A stretch of 64,000 bases of DNA. It comes from Hahella sp. HNIBRBA332. GTDB taxonomy: Bacteria > Pseudomonadota > Gammaproteobacteria > Pseudomonadales > Oleiphilaceae. Location: positions 3,924,501 through 3,988,500 of the forward strand of contig NZ_CP132203.1 in NCBI RefSeq assembly GCF_030719035.1, read 5' to 3'. Below are positions 18,388-26,724 of this stretch, piece after piece. The notes below the pieces were generated by a model. It was not told where the DNA came from and did not search any database. It was given only the letters and a program-made list of their open reading frames with translations. Made by a program: the position numbers and the translations under genes. Each line of letters starts with the position of its first letter. Position 1 is the first letter of the stretch.

Positions 18388-18822
18388 TTAACAAAGCTTG
18401 CGTAATAATTGGGGATGGTAGGAGGGATTGCAAGACAGCCTTGATGACAAGATTTTAACAAAAACAAAGCCTAAGCCCAGTCCTGACAAGCCCGCCAGGG
18501 CGACGCCAAGGTCGGGCCAATGCAGCAGCGATTGACTAACGCCGGCTAAAACGATCATCGCGACCAAGGGAGTCAGATAAACCAGCATGGAAGCGTTTAG
18601 CAACGCCTGCTCGGCAACGCCAATCTCTACTTCGTCTCCAACTTCGACATCAAATCTTTTCGCCACTTTAATCTGGGTCGAAGCGCCGTCGCTCATCTGA
18701 TTGAGAAGTCGCGAGCCACAGCCCTTCCGAGCCGAGCAGCTCTGGCAGACAGACTCCCTGATAGTCCTTACCCAGACTTCATGGTCGCCAACTGCAACGA
18801 CTTTTCCGGTTTCCAATATCAA
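18388..18822 (-). CDS. rseC: RseC/MucC family sigma-E modulator
   Basis: Inner-membrane protein of the rseC/mucC family, linked to sigma-E control and to SoxR reduction. The 144 residues have an N-terminal Cys cluster (CQSCSARKGCGS at about 23-34), which could bind a metal or Fe-S cluster, and two membrane segments (about 78-98 and 103-125). The start overlaps the mucB stop by four bases. The family's biochemical role is poorly defined. Confidence 0.9.
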   Translation of the reverse strand: MILETGKVVAVGDHEVWVRTIRESVCQSCSARKGCGSRLLNQMSDGASTQIKVAKRFDVEVGDEVEIGVAEQALLNASMLVYLTPLVAMIVLAGVSQSLLHWPDLGVALAGLSGLGLGFVFVKILSSRLSCNPSYHPQLLRKLC

Positions 18823-19847
18823 GTTGCGTCTCCAATGGATGAACTTGACTTCATATTATCCGCCACCCGTTTGACTGTCTCAATGGGTACTTCACCCACA
18901 ACCGTAATGACGTAGGTCATGCCTCCGTGCTTGATATGTTTCGAGTAAGCAGTGGTCGCCCCCATGCGCGAAGCCCCTTCCGGCATGGCCTGAGGGCTGT
19001 TTTCTTCTACGAATATGCTGAACATGGTCAAACCGTCGCCGTATACCTGCGTGCGCATATCCCCGGGCATAACATCGTTACGCTTGGTCACGTTAGGCGA
19101 CATACTGAACCCATTCGGAAGCCAAGCGGGCATCCATTTTTCAGGCAACGTTTCAGACGTTTTCCCTTTTTTGGGCTCAAGCCCTTTGACATCCGCTTCA
19201 GGTATTGAAGGAGCCAGCTCCTGGTCCGTCACCTGCGCGCCCAGCTCCAGCACCGTGTACTGAAAGTGCTCTAGCACTTCTCCCTTACGGTTGGTCAAAA
19301 GAGATTTAAGCAGCATACCGGAGTTTTTTTCCAACCACAGGTAATAGCTGTAGCGATATTGATCTTTGGCCATAACCGCCATTTTCAGCACGTCATGCCC
19401 GGCCACCCGCTCCTCTCCAGCCATTTTCAATTCGTACACCGAATCGACATCAGAGCCGCCATTCAAAACCGCCCCTGGAAAAGGCCCTGTGTAGGCGGCT
19501 TGCTCAAGTCGAACCTGCTTGCCGCCGGGAAACACGCAAATCAGCATGTCTCCGTCCCGAATAATCTCCCTCATCTCTCCATCCATGGCCACTAAACGCT
19601 CTTTCTCCACGCCATTTTGCGTGCGGTGAAAGACTTTCATTGAGCTCATTTCATCGCCCCGGCTGTAGATGAATGCGCCGCGGTATGAGAGTTCCTGCCG
19701 CGCCTCCAGCATGCGCTGCAGCCATTCTTGCGGCCCTGACGCCTGGGCTGTCGCCGAAGTCAAAGACATCAGCACAAGAGTCCAGACCAAACTCCATTGC
19801 CGGACACCGTTCCTGATCACCGCCGCTTTACGAATTACCAGTTTCAT
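18819..19847 (-). CDS. mucB: MucB/RseB, periplasmic regulator of anti-sigma factor MucA
   Basis: Periplasmic sensor that binds MucA and shields it from DegS/AlgW cleavage until mislocalised lipids or LPS displace it. The 342-residue protein has a signal peptide (about 1-36, ending TAQA), a LolA-like N-terminal domain (EWLQRMLEARQELSYRGAFIYSR) and a C-terminal domain that contacts MucA (about 230-335). It lies three bases after mucA and overlaps rseC. Confidence 0.93.
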   Translation of the reverse strand: MKLVIRKAAVIRNGVRQWSLVWTLVLMSLTSATAQASGPQEWLQRMLEARQELSYRGAFIYSRGDEMSSMKVFHRTQNGVEKERLVAMDGEMREIIRDGDMLICVFPGGKQVRLEQAAYTGPFPGAVLNGGSDVDSVYELKMAGEERVAGHDVLKMAVMAKDQYRYSYYLWLEKNSGMLLKSLLTNRKGEVLEHFQYTVLELGAQVTDQELAPSIPEADVKGLEPKKGKTSETLPEKWMPAWLPNGFSMSPNVTKRNDVMPGDMRTQVYGDGLTMFSIFVEENSPQAMPEGASRMGATTAYSKHIKHGGMTYVITVVGEVPIETVKRVADNMKSSSSIGDAT

Positions 19848-19850
19848 TGC

Positions 19851-20483
19851 TTACCTGCGTTGCTCCGTTTCTTGCCCCTCTACCACCTCAAAGGCGCTCA
19901 AACGGGCATAAGGAGAAATAACCGGCGAGCCGTTCAGCGCAGCCTGCTCGGCATGTTTCATCAAATAGGCGTTTAATCTGCTCGCATGCTCCGCGGAGAA
20001 CTGGATGGCGACCTCGCTTTCCGCGCCAGAGTCCGCCACCAAATGGGAGCCTGCGCCGTTCACATTCAACGAAGGCGCACTCTGCTGTTCATTGGCGACT
20101 GCAGGAGCAGGCTGCGTCGTGTTTGGCCCGCCGGAAAACTCCACCATAAATACAGCGGCGAAAGCGACCGACGCCGCAACGGCGACTCCCCGCCACCAAC
20201 CGCCGCCAGCGCGAGCTTCTTCCGTCACAATCTCCTCTTCTGCAACGCTCTCATTGCGTTCAACGCCCTCTTCTTCCTCCAGCGCAGACCAAATGCCCTG
20301 CCGCAGATCAACATGCGCCCATTGCGCGGCTTCTTCATGGAGTTCATCGCGTACACGCTGATACCGACTCCAGGTCGCCATCACTTCTTCGTCGTGGGAC
20401 TGCGCCAGTATACGGCGCACCTCCAACTCATCCGCTTCTCCATCCAGAAGCGCGGACATAGATTCTTTCAGTCGTTCATTCAT
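19851..20483 (-). CDS. mucA: anti-sigma factor MucA/RseA
   Basis: Single-pass inner-membrane protein that holds AlgU inactive. Residues 1-85 form the cytoplasmic RseA domain (MNERLKESMSALLDGEADELE, with the usual WSRYQRVRDEL), there is an acidic linker, a membrane segment at about 101-118 (VAVAASVAFAAVFMVEF) and a periplasmic tail of about 90 residues for MucB binding and regulated proteolysis. I chose the ATG at 20483, with GAGG upstream; an ATG six codons earlier is possible. The protein appears intact, with no mucoid-type truncation. Confidence 0.93.
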   Translation of the reverse strand: MNERLKESMSALLDGEADELEVRRILAQSHDEEVMATWSRYQRVRDELHEEAAQWAHVDLRQGIWSALEEEEGVERNESVAEEEIVTEEARAGGGWWRGVAVAASVAFAAVFMVEFSGGPNTTQPAPAVANEQQSAPSLNVNGAGSHLVADSGAESEVAIQFSAEHASRLNAYLMKHAEQAALNGSPVISPYARLSAFEVVEGQETEQRR

Positions 20484-20629
20484 AACCGTCAACCTCTGCA
20501 AATCCGGAGTCTGTGCGCCGCTCCGGCTTCTCTGTAATACTTTTCAATTCGCCAGCCCTGGTGATGATTCCCGGCGCCTCTGCTGGAAAACGCCAAGGCG
20601 CTCAAGCCTTCCACCGCTCTTCACCTGTT

Positions 20630-21226
20630 TCAGGCGCGCATTTTCTGCTCCAACATTGGCGCGATTCGCGCATCCACTGCATCCCGGGCTCTGAAAATTC
20701 TCGATCTCACCGTGCCCACGGGACACTGCATGATCTCCGCTATTTCTTCATAGCTAAGGCCGTCGAACTCACGCAGCGTAAGTGCTGAACGCAAATCTTC
20801 GGGCAGTTCATCCAATGCCTGGAATATCGCCTGCTTAACTTGATCGCGGTGCACTTGACGTTCGGGGGAGTCAATATCTTTCAAAGCAGAGCCGCCCTCA
20901 TATAAAACCGCGTCGGCGGCGTCCACATCCTCCCCTGGCGGGCGACGCCCTTGAGCCATAAGATGATTTTTCGCCGCATTGATGGCGATACGATAGAGCC
21001 ATGTGTAAAACGCGCTCTCGCCGCGAAAGTTGGCAAGCGCTTTATAGGCCTTGATAAACGCTTCCTGCGCAACATCCATCACTTCGTGGTGATCGCGAAT
21101 ATAGCGGGCGATAATCGCCATGACTTTGCTTTGATATTTCACCACCAGCATGTCAAAGGCGCGTTTGTCGCCGCGCTGAACCCTCTCAACCAATTGTTGG
21201 TCTGTCGTCTTGTTAGGAGCGCTCAT
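20630..21226 (-). CDS. algU: RNA polymerase sigma factor AlgU/RpoE (sigma-E)
   Basis: ECF sigma factor for envelope stress. The 198 residues contain region 2 (DQQLVERVQRGDKRAFDMLVVKY and YTWLYRIAINAAKNHL) and region 4 (LTLREFDGLSYEEIAEIMQCPVGTVRSRIFRARDAV, here split across about 145-180). I chose the ATG at 21226 because AAGGA lies upstream and homologues start here; the frame stays open for 53 more codons upstream, which explains longer predictions. Followed by mucA, mucB, rseC and mucD, the standard negative-control set. Confidence 0.96.
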   Translation of the reverse strand: MSAPNKTTDQQLVERVQRGDKRAFDMLVVKYQSKVMAIIARYIRDHHEVMDVAQEAFIKAYKALANFRGESAFYTWLYRIAINAAKNHLMAQGRRPPGEDVDAADAVLYEGGSALKDIDSPERQVHRDQVKQAIFQALDELPEDLRSALTLREFDGLSYEEIAEIMQCPVGTVRSRIFRARDAVDARIAPMLEQKMRA

Positions 21227-21346
21227 ATTTTCCTTATTATCCAGTATTTCAGCGCGACCACGCGTTGATTCAAGAGCGGTCAAAACCTGCACTGACATAA
21301 AAGAACCACCGTTTGCTGCGTCTATAAAAGTTGATTGCATAGCCCT

Positions 21347-21373
21347 ATAGACACAACTTTTTTCGGATAGTTC
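21347..21373 (-). promoter_or_regulatory. predicted sigma-E autoregulatory promoter of algU
   Basis: On the minus strand a -35 of GAACTA (21373-21368) and a -10 of TCTAT (21351-21347) are separated by exactly 16 bases. The known AlgU/RpoE consensus is GAACTT, 16-17 bases, TCTGA. The start of transcription would be near 21340, about 115 bases before the algU ATG. Autoregulation is the known behaviour of algU; this site is inferred by eye. Confidence 0.6.
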
Positions 21374-21482
21374 ACTCTTAGCCATTAATGTTAGTATATT
21401 CAGCTATTCTGCTTGGGCCCAACAACTATCCGGTCCTTTTTCCTGGCTGTTTTTTCCTGATTGCTGGAGTCACGCAAAGGCT

Positions 21483-23099
21483 ATGAGTTTAAGCTTCGAA
21501 CACGATGTTCTCATTATCGGCAGCGGCGCCGCTGGCCTTACCGTCGCCCTGAATCTTCCTCCCGATTTAAGAGTAGCGGTATTGTCCAAGACCGAACTCA
21601 AAAGCGGCTCCACACTTTGGGCGCAAGGCGGCATCGCAGCGGTGCTGGACGATGACGACAGCGTTGAATCCCACCTGCAGGACACACTGGTGGCCGGCGC
21701 CGGACTGTGCGACAAAGACAGCGTACGCTTTACCGTTGAACATGGCCGTGAGGCGATTGAATGGCTCATTTCCCAGGGAGTGCAGTTCGATACAGAGGAA
21801 TCCGAGGAGGCCACGCAGAAGTACCATCTCACCAAGGAAGGCGGACATAGCCATCGCCGTATTGTACACGCAGCAGACGCAACCGGCCGCGCAGTATCCG
21901 GCTCTCTGGCCGACCGCGCGCGAGAAAAAGCCAACATTGAAATTTTCGAAGACCGGGTCGGCATCGATCTGATCACCCATAGCAAACTGTTTCTTCCCGG
22001 CAACCGTTGTGTCGGCGCTTATGTCTTGAATAAGACAACCAGCCATGTCGAGCTGTTCCGCGCCAAGTTTGTGGTGCTCGCCACCGGCGGCGCCAGCAAG
22101 GTCTACCTCTATACCAGCAACCCTGACGTAGCGACTGGCGACGGCATCGCAATGGCCTGGCGCGCAGGCTGCCGCATGGGCAACATGGAATTCAATCAGT
22201 TTCACCCGACATGCCTCTACCACCCTCAGGCGAAATCCTTTTTGATTACAGAAGCCGTTCGCGGCGAGGGCGGCAAGCTTCTGCTGCCCAATGGCAAGCG
22301 CTTCATGAGGCAGTTTGACGAACGCGAAGAACTCGCTCCACGTGACGTCGTCGCCCGCGCCATCGACCATGAAATGAAACGTCTTGGCGCGGACTGTCTG
22401 TATCTGGATATCAGCCATAAAGACAAAGACTTTATCCTCGGACACTTTCCCACAGTGCACCAACGCTGCCTGTCTTATGGCATTGATATCACCAAAGAGC
22501 CCATTCCCGTGGTTCCCGCCGCCCACTACACCTGCGGAGGAGTGGTTACCGATAGCGCCGGGCGTACGGACCTTAATTCTCTATATGCCGTCGGCGAAAC
22601 TGCGTTTACCGGACTCCACGGAGCCAACCGCATGGCCAGCAATTCCCTGCTAGAATGCCTGGTGTTCGGAAAGTCCTGCGCAGATGACATAGCCGGCCGT
22701 ATCGCACATACGCCTGAGCCTCCGCCCGCTCCCTCCTGGGACGAAAGCCAGGTAACAGACTCTGACGAAGATGTTGTGATCTCACACAACTGGGACGAGC
22801 TGCGCCGCTTTATGTGGGACTATGTCGGCATAGTACGAACCAACAAACGCCTGCAGCGGGCCAAGCATCGCGTAGACCTGCTGCATCAGGAAATTCGCGA
22901 GTATTACAGTAACTATAAAGTGTCCAATGACCTGCTTGAGCTGCGTAATCTGGTGACGGTTGCAGACCTGATTATCTGCTCGGCAATTCAACGCAAAGAA
23001 AGTCGCGGCCTGCATTACACTCTGGACTACCCTCATCCGCTCAAAACGCCGGAAAATACCATTTTAACTCCCGTCAATTTTCCCGCTGAGCCTTGGTGA
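21483..23099 (+). CDS. nadB: L-aspartate oxidase
   Basis: FAD enzyme that oxidises aspartate to iminoaspartate, the first step of de novo NAD synthesis. The 538-residue protein begins with the FAD-binding DVLIIGSGAAGLTVAL, has the substrate region HPTCLYHP and the conserved GLHGANRMASNSLLE near residue 375, and a helical C-terminal domain. Divergent from algU, the usual nadB-algU arrangement of pseudomonads. The ATG at 21483 has GGAG upstream. Confidence 0.96.
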   Translation: MSLSFEHDVLIIGSGAAGLTVALNLPPDLRVAVLSKTELKSGSTLWAQGGIAAVLDDDDSVESHLQDTLVAGAGLCDKDSVRFTVEHGREAIEWLISQGVQFDTEESEEATQKYHLTKEGGHSHRRIVHAADATGRAVSGSLADRAREKANIEIFEDRVGIDLITHSKLFLPGNRCVGAYVLNKTTSHVELFRAKFVVLATGGASKVYLYTSNPDVATGDGIAMAWRAGCRMGNMEFNQFHPTCLYHPQAKSFLITEAVRGEGGKLLLPNGKRFMRQFDEREELAPRDVVARAIDHEMKRLGADCLYLDISHKDKDFILGHFPTVHQRCLSYGIDITKEPIPVVPAAHYTCGGVVTDSAGRTDLNSLYAVGETAFTGLHGANRMASNSLLECLVFGKSCADDIAGRIAHTPEPPPAPSWDESQVTDSDEDVVISHNWDELRRFMWDYVGIVRTNKRLQRAKHRVDLLHQEIREYYSNYKVSNDLLELRNLVTVADLIICSAIQRKESRGLHYTLDYPHPLKTPENTILTPVNFPAEPW

Positions 23100-23126
23100 G
23101 CTGTTGCAAGTCTCCCGATAAGGTTT

Positions 23127-23150
23127 CACGCCGCCACGGGTGGCGGCGTG
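23127..23150. repeat. GC-rich hairpin between nadB and sdhE
   Basis: A perfect 10-bp inverted repeat (CACGCCGCCA and TGGCGGCGTG) with a four-base loop, 28 bases after nadB. There is no T tract on either strand, so it is at best a poor intrinsic terminator; it could stabilise the nadB 3' end. Confidence 0.5.
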
Positions 23151-23211
23151 AGCCAGGGACCGTTATCATGCAGCCAGAATGAAGGCCCACGGGCAATATA
23201 CAGAGGCGCAA

Positions 23212-23472
23212 ATGACTGAAGATGTAGAATACAAGCGTTTATTCTGGCACAGCCGACGCGGAATGCTGGAGTTAGACGTGCTGCTGGTTCCCTTTCTCAA
23301 GGAGGCCTACTCCGAACTCTCGAACGAAGATAAAGCGCGCTACCGAATGCTCTTAGAGTGTGAAGATACAGATATGTTCCAGTGGTTTATGCAAAAGTCC
23401 ACGCCTGAAGATCCTGATCTGGCGCGCATCGTTAAAATCATCTTAGACCGTGTTCAACCAAGCTACGATTGA
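23212..23472 (+). CDS. sdhE: FAD assembly factor SdhE (YgfY)
   Basis: Small cytoplasmic protein needed to attach FAD covalently to SdhA and FrdA. The 86 residues carry the family signature RLFWHSRRGMLELD near the N-terminus, in which the RGxxE motif contacts the flavoprotein. I chose the ATG at 23212 because AGAGG lies upstream; an earlier in-frame start at 23179 adds 11 unlikely residues. Next to ygfX and ygfZ, the usual neighbourhood. It was once called antitoxin CptB, a view now largely replaced by the FAD role. Confidence 0.93.
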   Translation: MTEDVEYKRLFWHSRRGMLELDVLLVPFLKEAYSELSNEDKARYRMLLECEDTDMFQWFMQKSTPEDPDLARIVKIILDRVQPSYD

Positions 23473-23881
23473 GTTGCGACCATCGCTACAGTTGACGCTG
23501 TTCTTTACCGTCTTCTTCGGACTGATTGGCGTAGTGTTGCTGGCTCTGGGTATGCCAACCTGGCTAAAGCTTTCTTTGAGCGCCCTGCTAGGCGCTCATT
23601 TTGTCTACACCGTCGGACAATACGCTCTGTTAGCCTGGCCGACTAGCGTGATAAAAATCCGCTATGAAAAAGCCGGCGATGCAGACGTGAAAGTAAGGCT
23701 GTTTAAACGCAATCAACGCGAACTGGATACGCACTTGCACGGAGATACTTGCGTCACTCCAATTGTCACCCTGCTGGTCTGCCGCACCGGCTGGCGAGAC
23801 TTGGTGTTTCTCGTTCGGGATAATTGCGACCCGGATGCATTTCGCCGTTTTCGAGTTTGTTTACGCTTCGCCAGGAATTAA
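23450..23881 (+). CDS. ygfX: YgfX family membrane protein
   Basis: 143-residue protein with two membrane segments at about 14-34 and 38-60 and a C-terminal cytoplasmic domain. Gene position, overlapping the 3' end of sdhE by 23 bases, identifies it as YgfX (CptA). The E. coli protein was reported to affect FtsZ and MreB; later work ties it to SdhE instead. The likely start is the GTG at 23450; a TTG at 23474 is an alternative. Sequence conservation in this family is low, so the assignment leans on context. Confidence 0.75.
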   Translation: MFNQATIELRPSLQLTLFFTVFFGLIGVVLLALGMPTWLKLSLSALLGAHFVYTVGQYALLAWPTSVIKIRYEKAGDADVKVRLFKRNQRELDTHLHGDTCVTPIVTLLVCRTGWRDLVFLVRDNCDPDAFRRFRVCLRFARN

Positions 23882-23896
23882 GGGAGATCCATTCAT

Positions 23897-24889
23897 ATGA
23901 CGTCCTTCTGGAACACCTTCGCCCAACCCGCAAACACTCTGGCTGCGCAGGAAAGCGACGCCGCCCCGCATCTCCACAGGCTGACCAACGTCGCCTTACT
24001 GGAAATAAAAGGGCCCGACGCCGTCAAATTCATGCAAGGGCAATTTACCTGTGACATTCAGGATATTACCAACAATCATTCCTCCCTGGCCGCCTGTTGC
24101 ACCCCCAAAGGTCGAATGGTTGCATTGTTCCGCATTGCGCAAGCCAAGCCTGACTGCTATCTATTGAGACTCCCCTTAGAGGTGGCGCAAAGCTTTCTCG
24201 CCCACCTTAATAAGTACAAGGTGTTTTATAAGTGCACCGTCACGCTACTGGAAGATTGGGGCGTAATAGGATTGAGCGGAGATCTGGATGTGCTGCCCGC
24301 CTTGTCTTCCACCATTCCTACCTCTGCAGACGCCAGCCAGGCCAGCGAAGGCATATTGCTCATTCGTCCCCCAGGTGAAGCCTCACGGGTGGAGTGCTGG
24401 CTAGATAGCGACCAGGCGTCAAAGTTACTGCCGGACCTGGACAATCAATGCGCCGCCGGTTCCATTGAGGACTGGGAGCGTCAGGAAATTCTCTCAGGAT
24501 TGGGAGAGGTCTATCCAGAGACCCTGGATGAGTTCATCCCGCAAATGCTGAATTTGCAGGCGCTGGGCGCTATCAGCTTCAATAAGGGCTGCTATACGGG
24601 GCAAGAAATCGTCGCCCGTATGCAATACCTTGGCACCCTGAAGAAGCGCATGTTCTTACTCTCTTCTGGTACGCTGGTCCCCGCACCCGGCTCAGCGATC
24701 ACCGACGAAACAGGCGCCCGAATTGGCCTAGTCGTGCGCAGCGCCCATGGAAACACGCTCGCCGTGTTGGACAAGTCTGCGGCAATGGATAAAGCGTTGC
24801 GCTTGGAGGAGTCTCCAGCCACCCCATTGCAACTACTTGAACTTCCCTACGCTATTGAAGAAGTTAGCAACACAAAGAAAAAGCTCTAG
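23897..24889 (+). CDS. ygfZ: tRNA-modifying, folate-binding protein YgfZ
   Basis: Folate-dependent protein of the GcvT-like fold, needed for normal activity of some Fe-S enzymes such as MiaB. The 330 residues include the family signature KGCYTGQEIVARM at about 234-246 with its redox-active Cys, and an N-terminal folate-binding region (DAVKFMQGQFTCD). Downstream of sdhE-ygfX in one direction; probably co-transcribed. Confidence 0.94.
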   Translation: MTSFWNTFAQPANTLAAQESDAAPHLHRLTNVALLEIKGPDAVKFMQGQFTCDIQDITNNHSSLAACCTPKGRMVALFRIAQAKPDCYLLRLPLEVAQSFLAHLNKYKVFYKCTVTLLEDWGVIGLSGDLDVLPALSSTIPTSADASQASEGILLIRPPGEASRVECWLDSDQASKLLPDLDNQCAAGSIEDWERQEILSGLGEVYPETLDEFIPQMLNLQALGAISFNKGCYTGQEIVARMQYLGTLKKRMFLLSSGTLVPAPGSAITDETGARIGLVVRSAHGNTLAVLDKSAAMDKALRLEESPATPLQLLELPYAIEEVSNTKKKL

Positions 24890-24972
24890 CATAATCCCAT
24901 ACCTTAGCGGCGCGTTTCTATGCGCCGCCGACAAGCATCCCTCAAAAATTCTGCTATAACTTAAATTGGACC

Positions 24973-25881
24973 TTGAAAGAGGCTGAAGCGCTTCTCAGTG
25001 GGCCCGAATCCAATGCAGCCAACCTATTCACGGATATGCAAATGGCAGAATTAGAAGAGAAAATCAAAGCAGACATACTTCAGGCAATAGATTCCGATAA
25101 GCTGGTGCTGCCCACCCTTCCGGAGGTCGCTCTGCAAGTTCGAGAAGTGGCGGAAAGTCCGGACTCATCCGTTCAGGACCTCGCTAAAGTCATTAGCAAC
25201 GACACCGCCATGACGGCCCGCATTATACGTGTATGCAACAGCCCGCTCTTACGCGGCAGCAGGGAAATATCGAACCTGACCATGGCGATTGGCCGCCTAG
25301 GCATGGCCTACACCGCAAACCTAGCAACGGGGCTGGCGATGGAGCAAATGTTCCAGGCCACCTCGGAACAGATAGATCAACGCATGCGGGAAATCTGGCG
25401 CAGTAGCACGGAAGTGGCGGGCATCTGCCACGTGCTCGCGCAGCATTACACCAAGTTGAAACCCGATCAGGCGACCCTCGCCGGACTGGTGCACCAAATT
25501 GGCGCCCTGCCCGTGTTGACCTATATCGAGCATAACGACATTCATGTCGACAACGAAACTCTCGACAAACTGATCGACACATTACAGCCCACGATTGGGC
25601 AGTATATTCTCAAAAAGTGGGACTTCCCCGCAGAACTCCAAATCGTGCCCATAGAATTCAGCAACTTCCAGCGGCAGTCGCCCACCGTCGATTACGCAGA
25701 TGTGGTGATGGTGGCCAAGCTGCAAAGCCTGATAGGCAGTCAGCACCCTTATACAGAGATGGATTGGGGGCAGATATCGGCGTTCAACCGACTCGGTCTC
25801 GACCCGGAAATTGATATGAACGAAGCGGAGGATTTAAGCGCGGAGATGGAAGCCGCCATGGCGTTACTTTCGCCTTCCTGA
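24973..25881 (+). CDS. HDOD domain protein
   Basis: Probable signalling protein; the HDOD fold is a catalytically dead relative of HD phosphohydrolases, found in regulators of c-di-GMP, stress and motility pathways. The domain spans about residues 45-245 (VLPTLPEVALQVREVAESPD, then NDTAMTARIIRVCNSP). No second domain. The start is uncertain: the frame opens at a TTG (24973), but the ATGs at 25036 and 25042 fit the usual beginning of the family (MAELEEKIKADILQAID). The stop is secure. Confidence 0.85.
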   Translation: MKEAEALLSGPESNAANLFTDMQMAELEEKIKADILQAIDSDKLVLPTLPEVALQVREVAESPDSSVQDLAKVISNDTAMTARIIRVCNSPLLRGSREISNLTMAIGRLGMAYTANLATGLAMEQMFQATSEQIDQRMREIWRSSTEVAGICHVLAQHYTKLKPDQATLAGLVHQIGALPVLTYIEHNDIHVDNETLDKLIDTLQPTIGQYILKKWDFPAELQIVPIEFSNFQRQSPTVDYADVVMVAKLQSLIGSQHPYTEMDWGQISAFNRLGLDPEIDMNEAEDLSAEMEAAMALLSPS

Positions 25882-25886
25882 CATAT

Positions 25887-25912
25887 AAAAAACGGCGGAC
25901 CAGGATCCGCCG
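25887..25912 (-). terminator. intrinsic terminator of ung
   Basis: Stem CGGCGGA (25893-25899) with TCCGCCG (25906-25912), six-base loop, followed in the minus direction by six T (complement of 25887-25892). It begins nine bases after the ung stop. In the plus direction it has only CTTTGG, so it may also weakly end the HDOD transcript. Confidence 0.8.
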
Positions 25913-25920
25913 CTTTGGCC

Positions 25921-26688
25921 TTATTCGACAGAGGCTGGCGCTTTCTTGATCAGACGCCCCTTCTCATCCAGCCGATCCTTCGGAGGCAGACGCCAATCAA
26001 TCGCCTTCTTTTGATGGGTGCGCAGATAGTCGTTCGCACTGGCGAAATGACCGCACCCCATAAAACCGCGATGGGCGGATAACGGCGACGGGTGAACACT
26101 CTCCAGCACACAGTGACGCTGACGGTCGATAAATGCGCCTTTACGCTGGGCGTAACTGCCCCACAACAAAAACACCACATTTTCCCGCTCGCTGTTTATC
26201 AGCTGTATCACTCTGTCAGTGAACTGCTCCCACCCTTTACCCTGATGCGAGGCAGCCTTGCTCTGCTCCACTGTCAGCACACTATTCAGCAGCAAAACCC
26301 CTTGTTGAGCCCAATAAGCCAGACATCCATGCTCCGGTACGCCTAAACCAAGCTCATTGTTGATTTCCTTGAAGATATTCACCAATGATGGCGGCGGCGC
26401 GATCCCAGGCAACACGGAAAAGCTAAGTCCATGCGCCTGACCTGGACCGTGATAGGGGTCCTGGCCCAATATGACTACCGACACATTCTCAAAAGGCGTC
26501 GAGTTGAGCGCGTTGAAGCAGTTATCCAGACTAGGGTATATAACCTTGCCCTGTCCGTCTTGCGCCCCAAGAAACTGCTCCAGCTGCACCATGTAGGGCT
26601 TGGAAAATTCTTCTTTCAGGGCGTCCTTCCAGCGGGTGTCTGGGGCCAAAGCCCCAAACAGCACCTCTGCGCAGCTTTGCATCTGCAT
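25921..26688 (-). CDS. ung: uracil-DNA glycosylase
   Basis: Removes uracil from DNA, first step of base excision repair. The 255 residues carry the water-activating loop GQDPYHGPGQAHGLSFSV (catalytic Asp near residue 76) and the minor-groove loop HPSPLSAHRGF (His near residue 200). The C-terminal tail is extended by about 25 Lys-rich residues. It follows lysS with 36 bases between and ends in an intrinsic terminator. Confidence 0.96.
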   Translation of the reverse strand: MQMQSCAEVLFGALAPDTRWKDALKEEFSKPYMVQLEQFLGAQDGQGKVIYPSLDNCFNALNSTPFENVSVVILGQDPYHGPGQAHGLSFSVLPGIAPPPSLVNIFKEINNELGLGVPEHGCLAYWAQQGVLLLNSVLTVEQSKAASHQGKGWEQFTDRVIQLINSERENVVFLLWGSYAQRKGAFIDRQRHCVLESVHPSPLSAHRGFMGCGHFASANDYLRTHQKKAIDWRLPPKDRLDEKGRLIKKAPASVE

Positions 26689-26724
26689 TCTCCTTTTCTC
26701 TATCCGTTCAATACGGAGGAACGA

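Noticed and set aside
23212..23881. sdhE-ygfX as a CptAB toxin-antitoxin system
   Set aside because: SdhE has the FAD-assembly signature, and the toxin-antitoxin view is not well supported in the field. The neighbourhood (nadB, ygfZ) is housekeeping.
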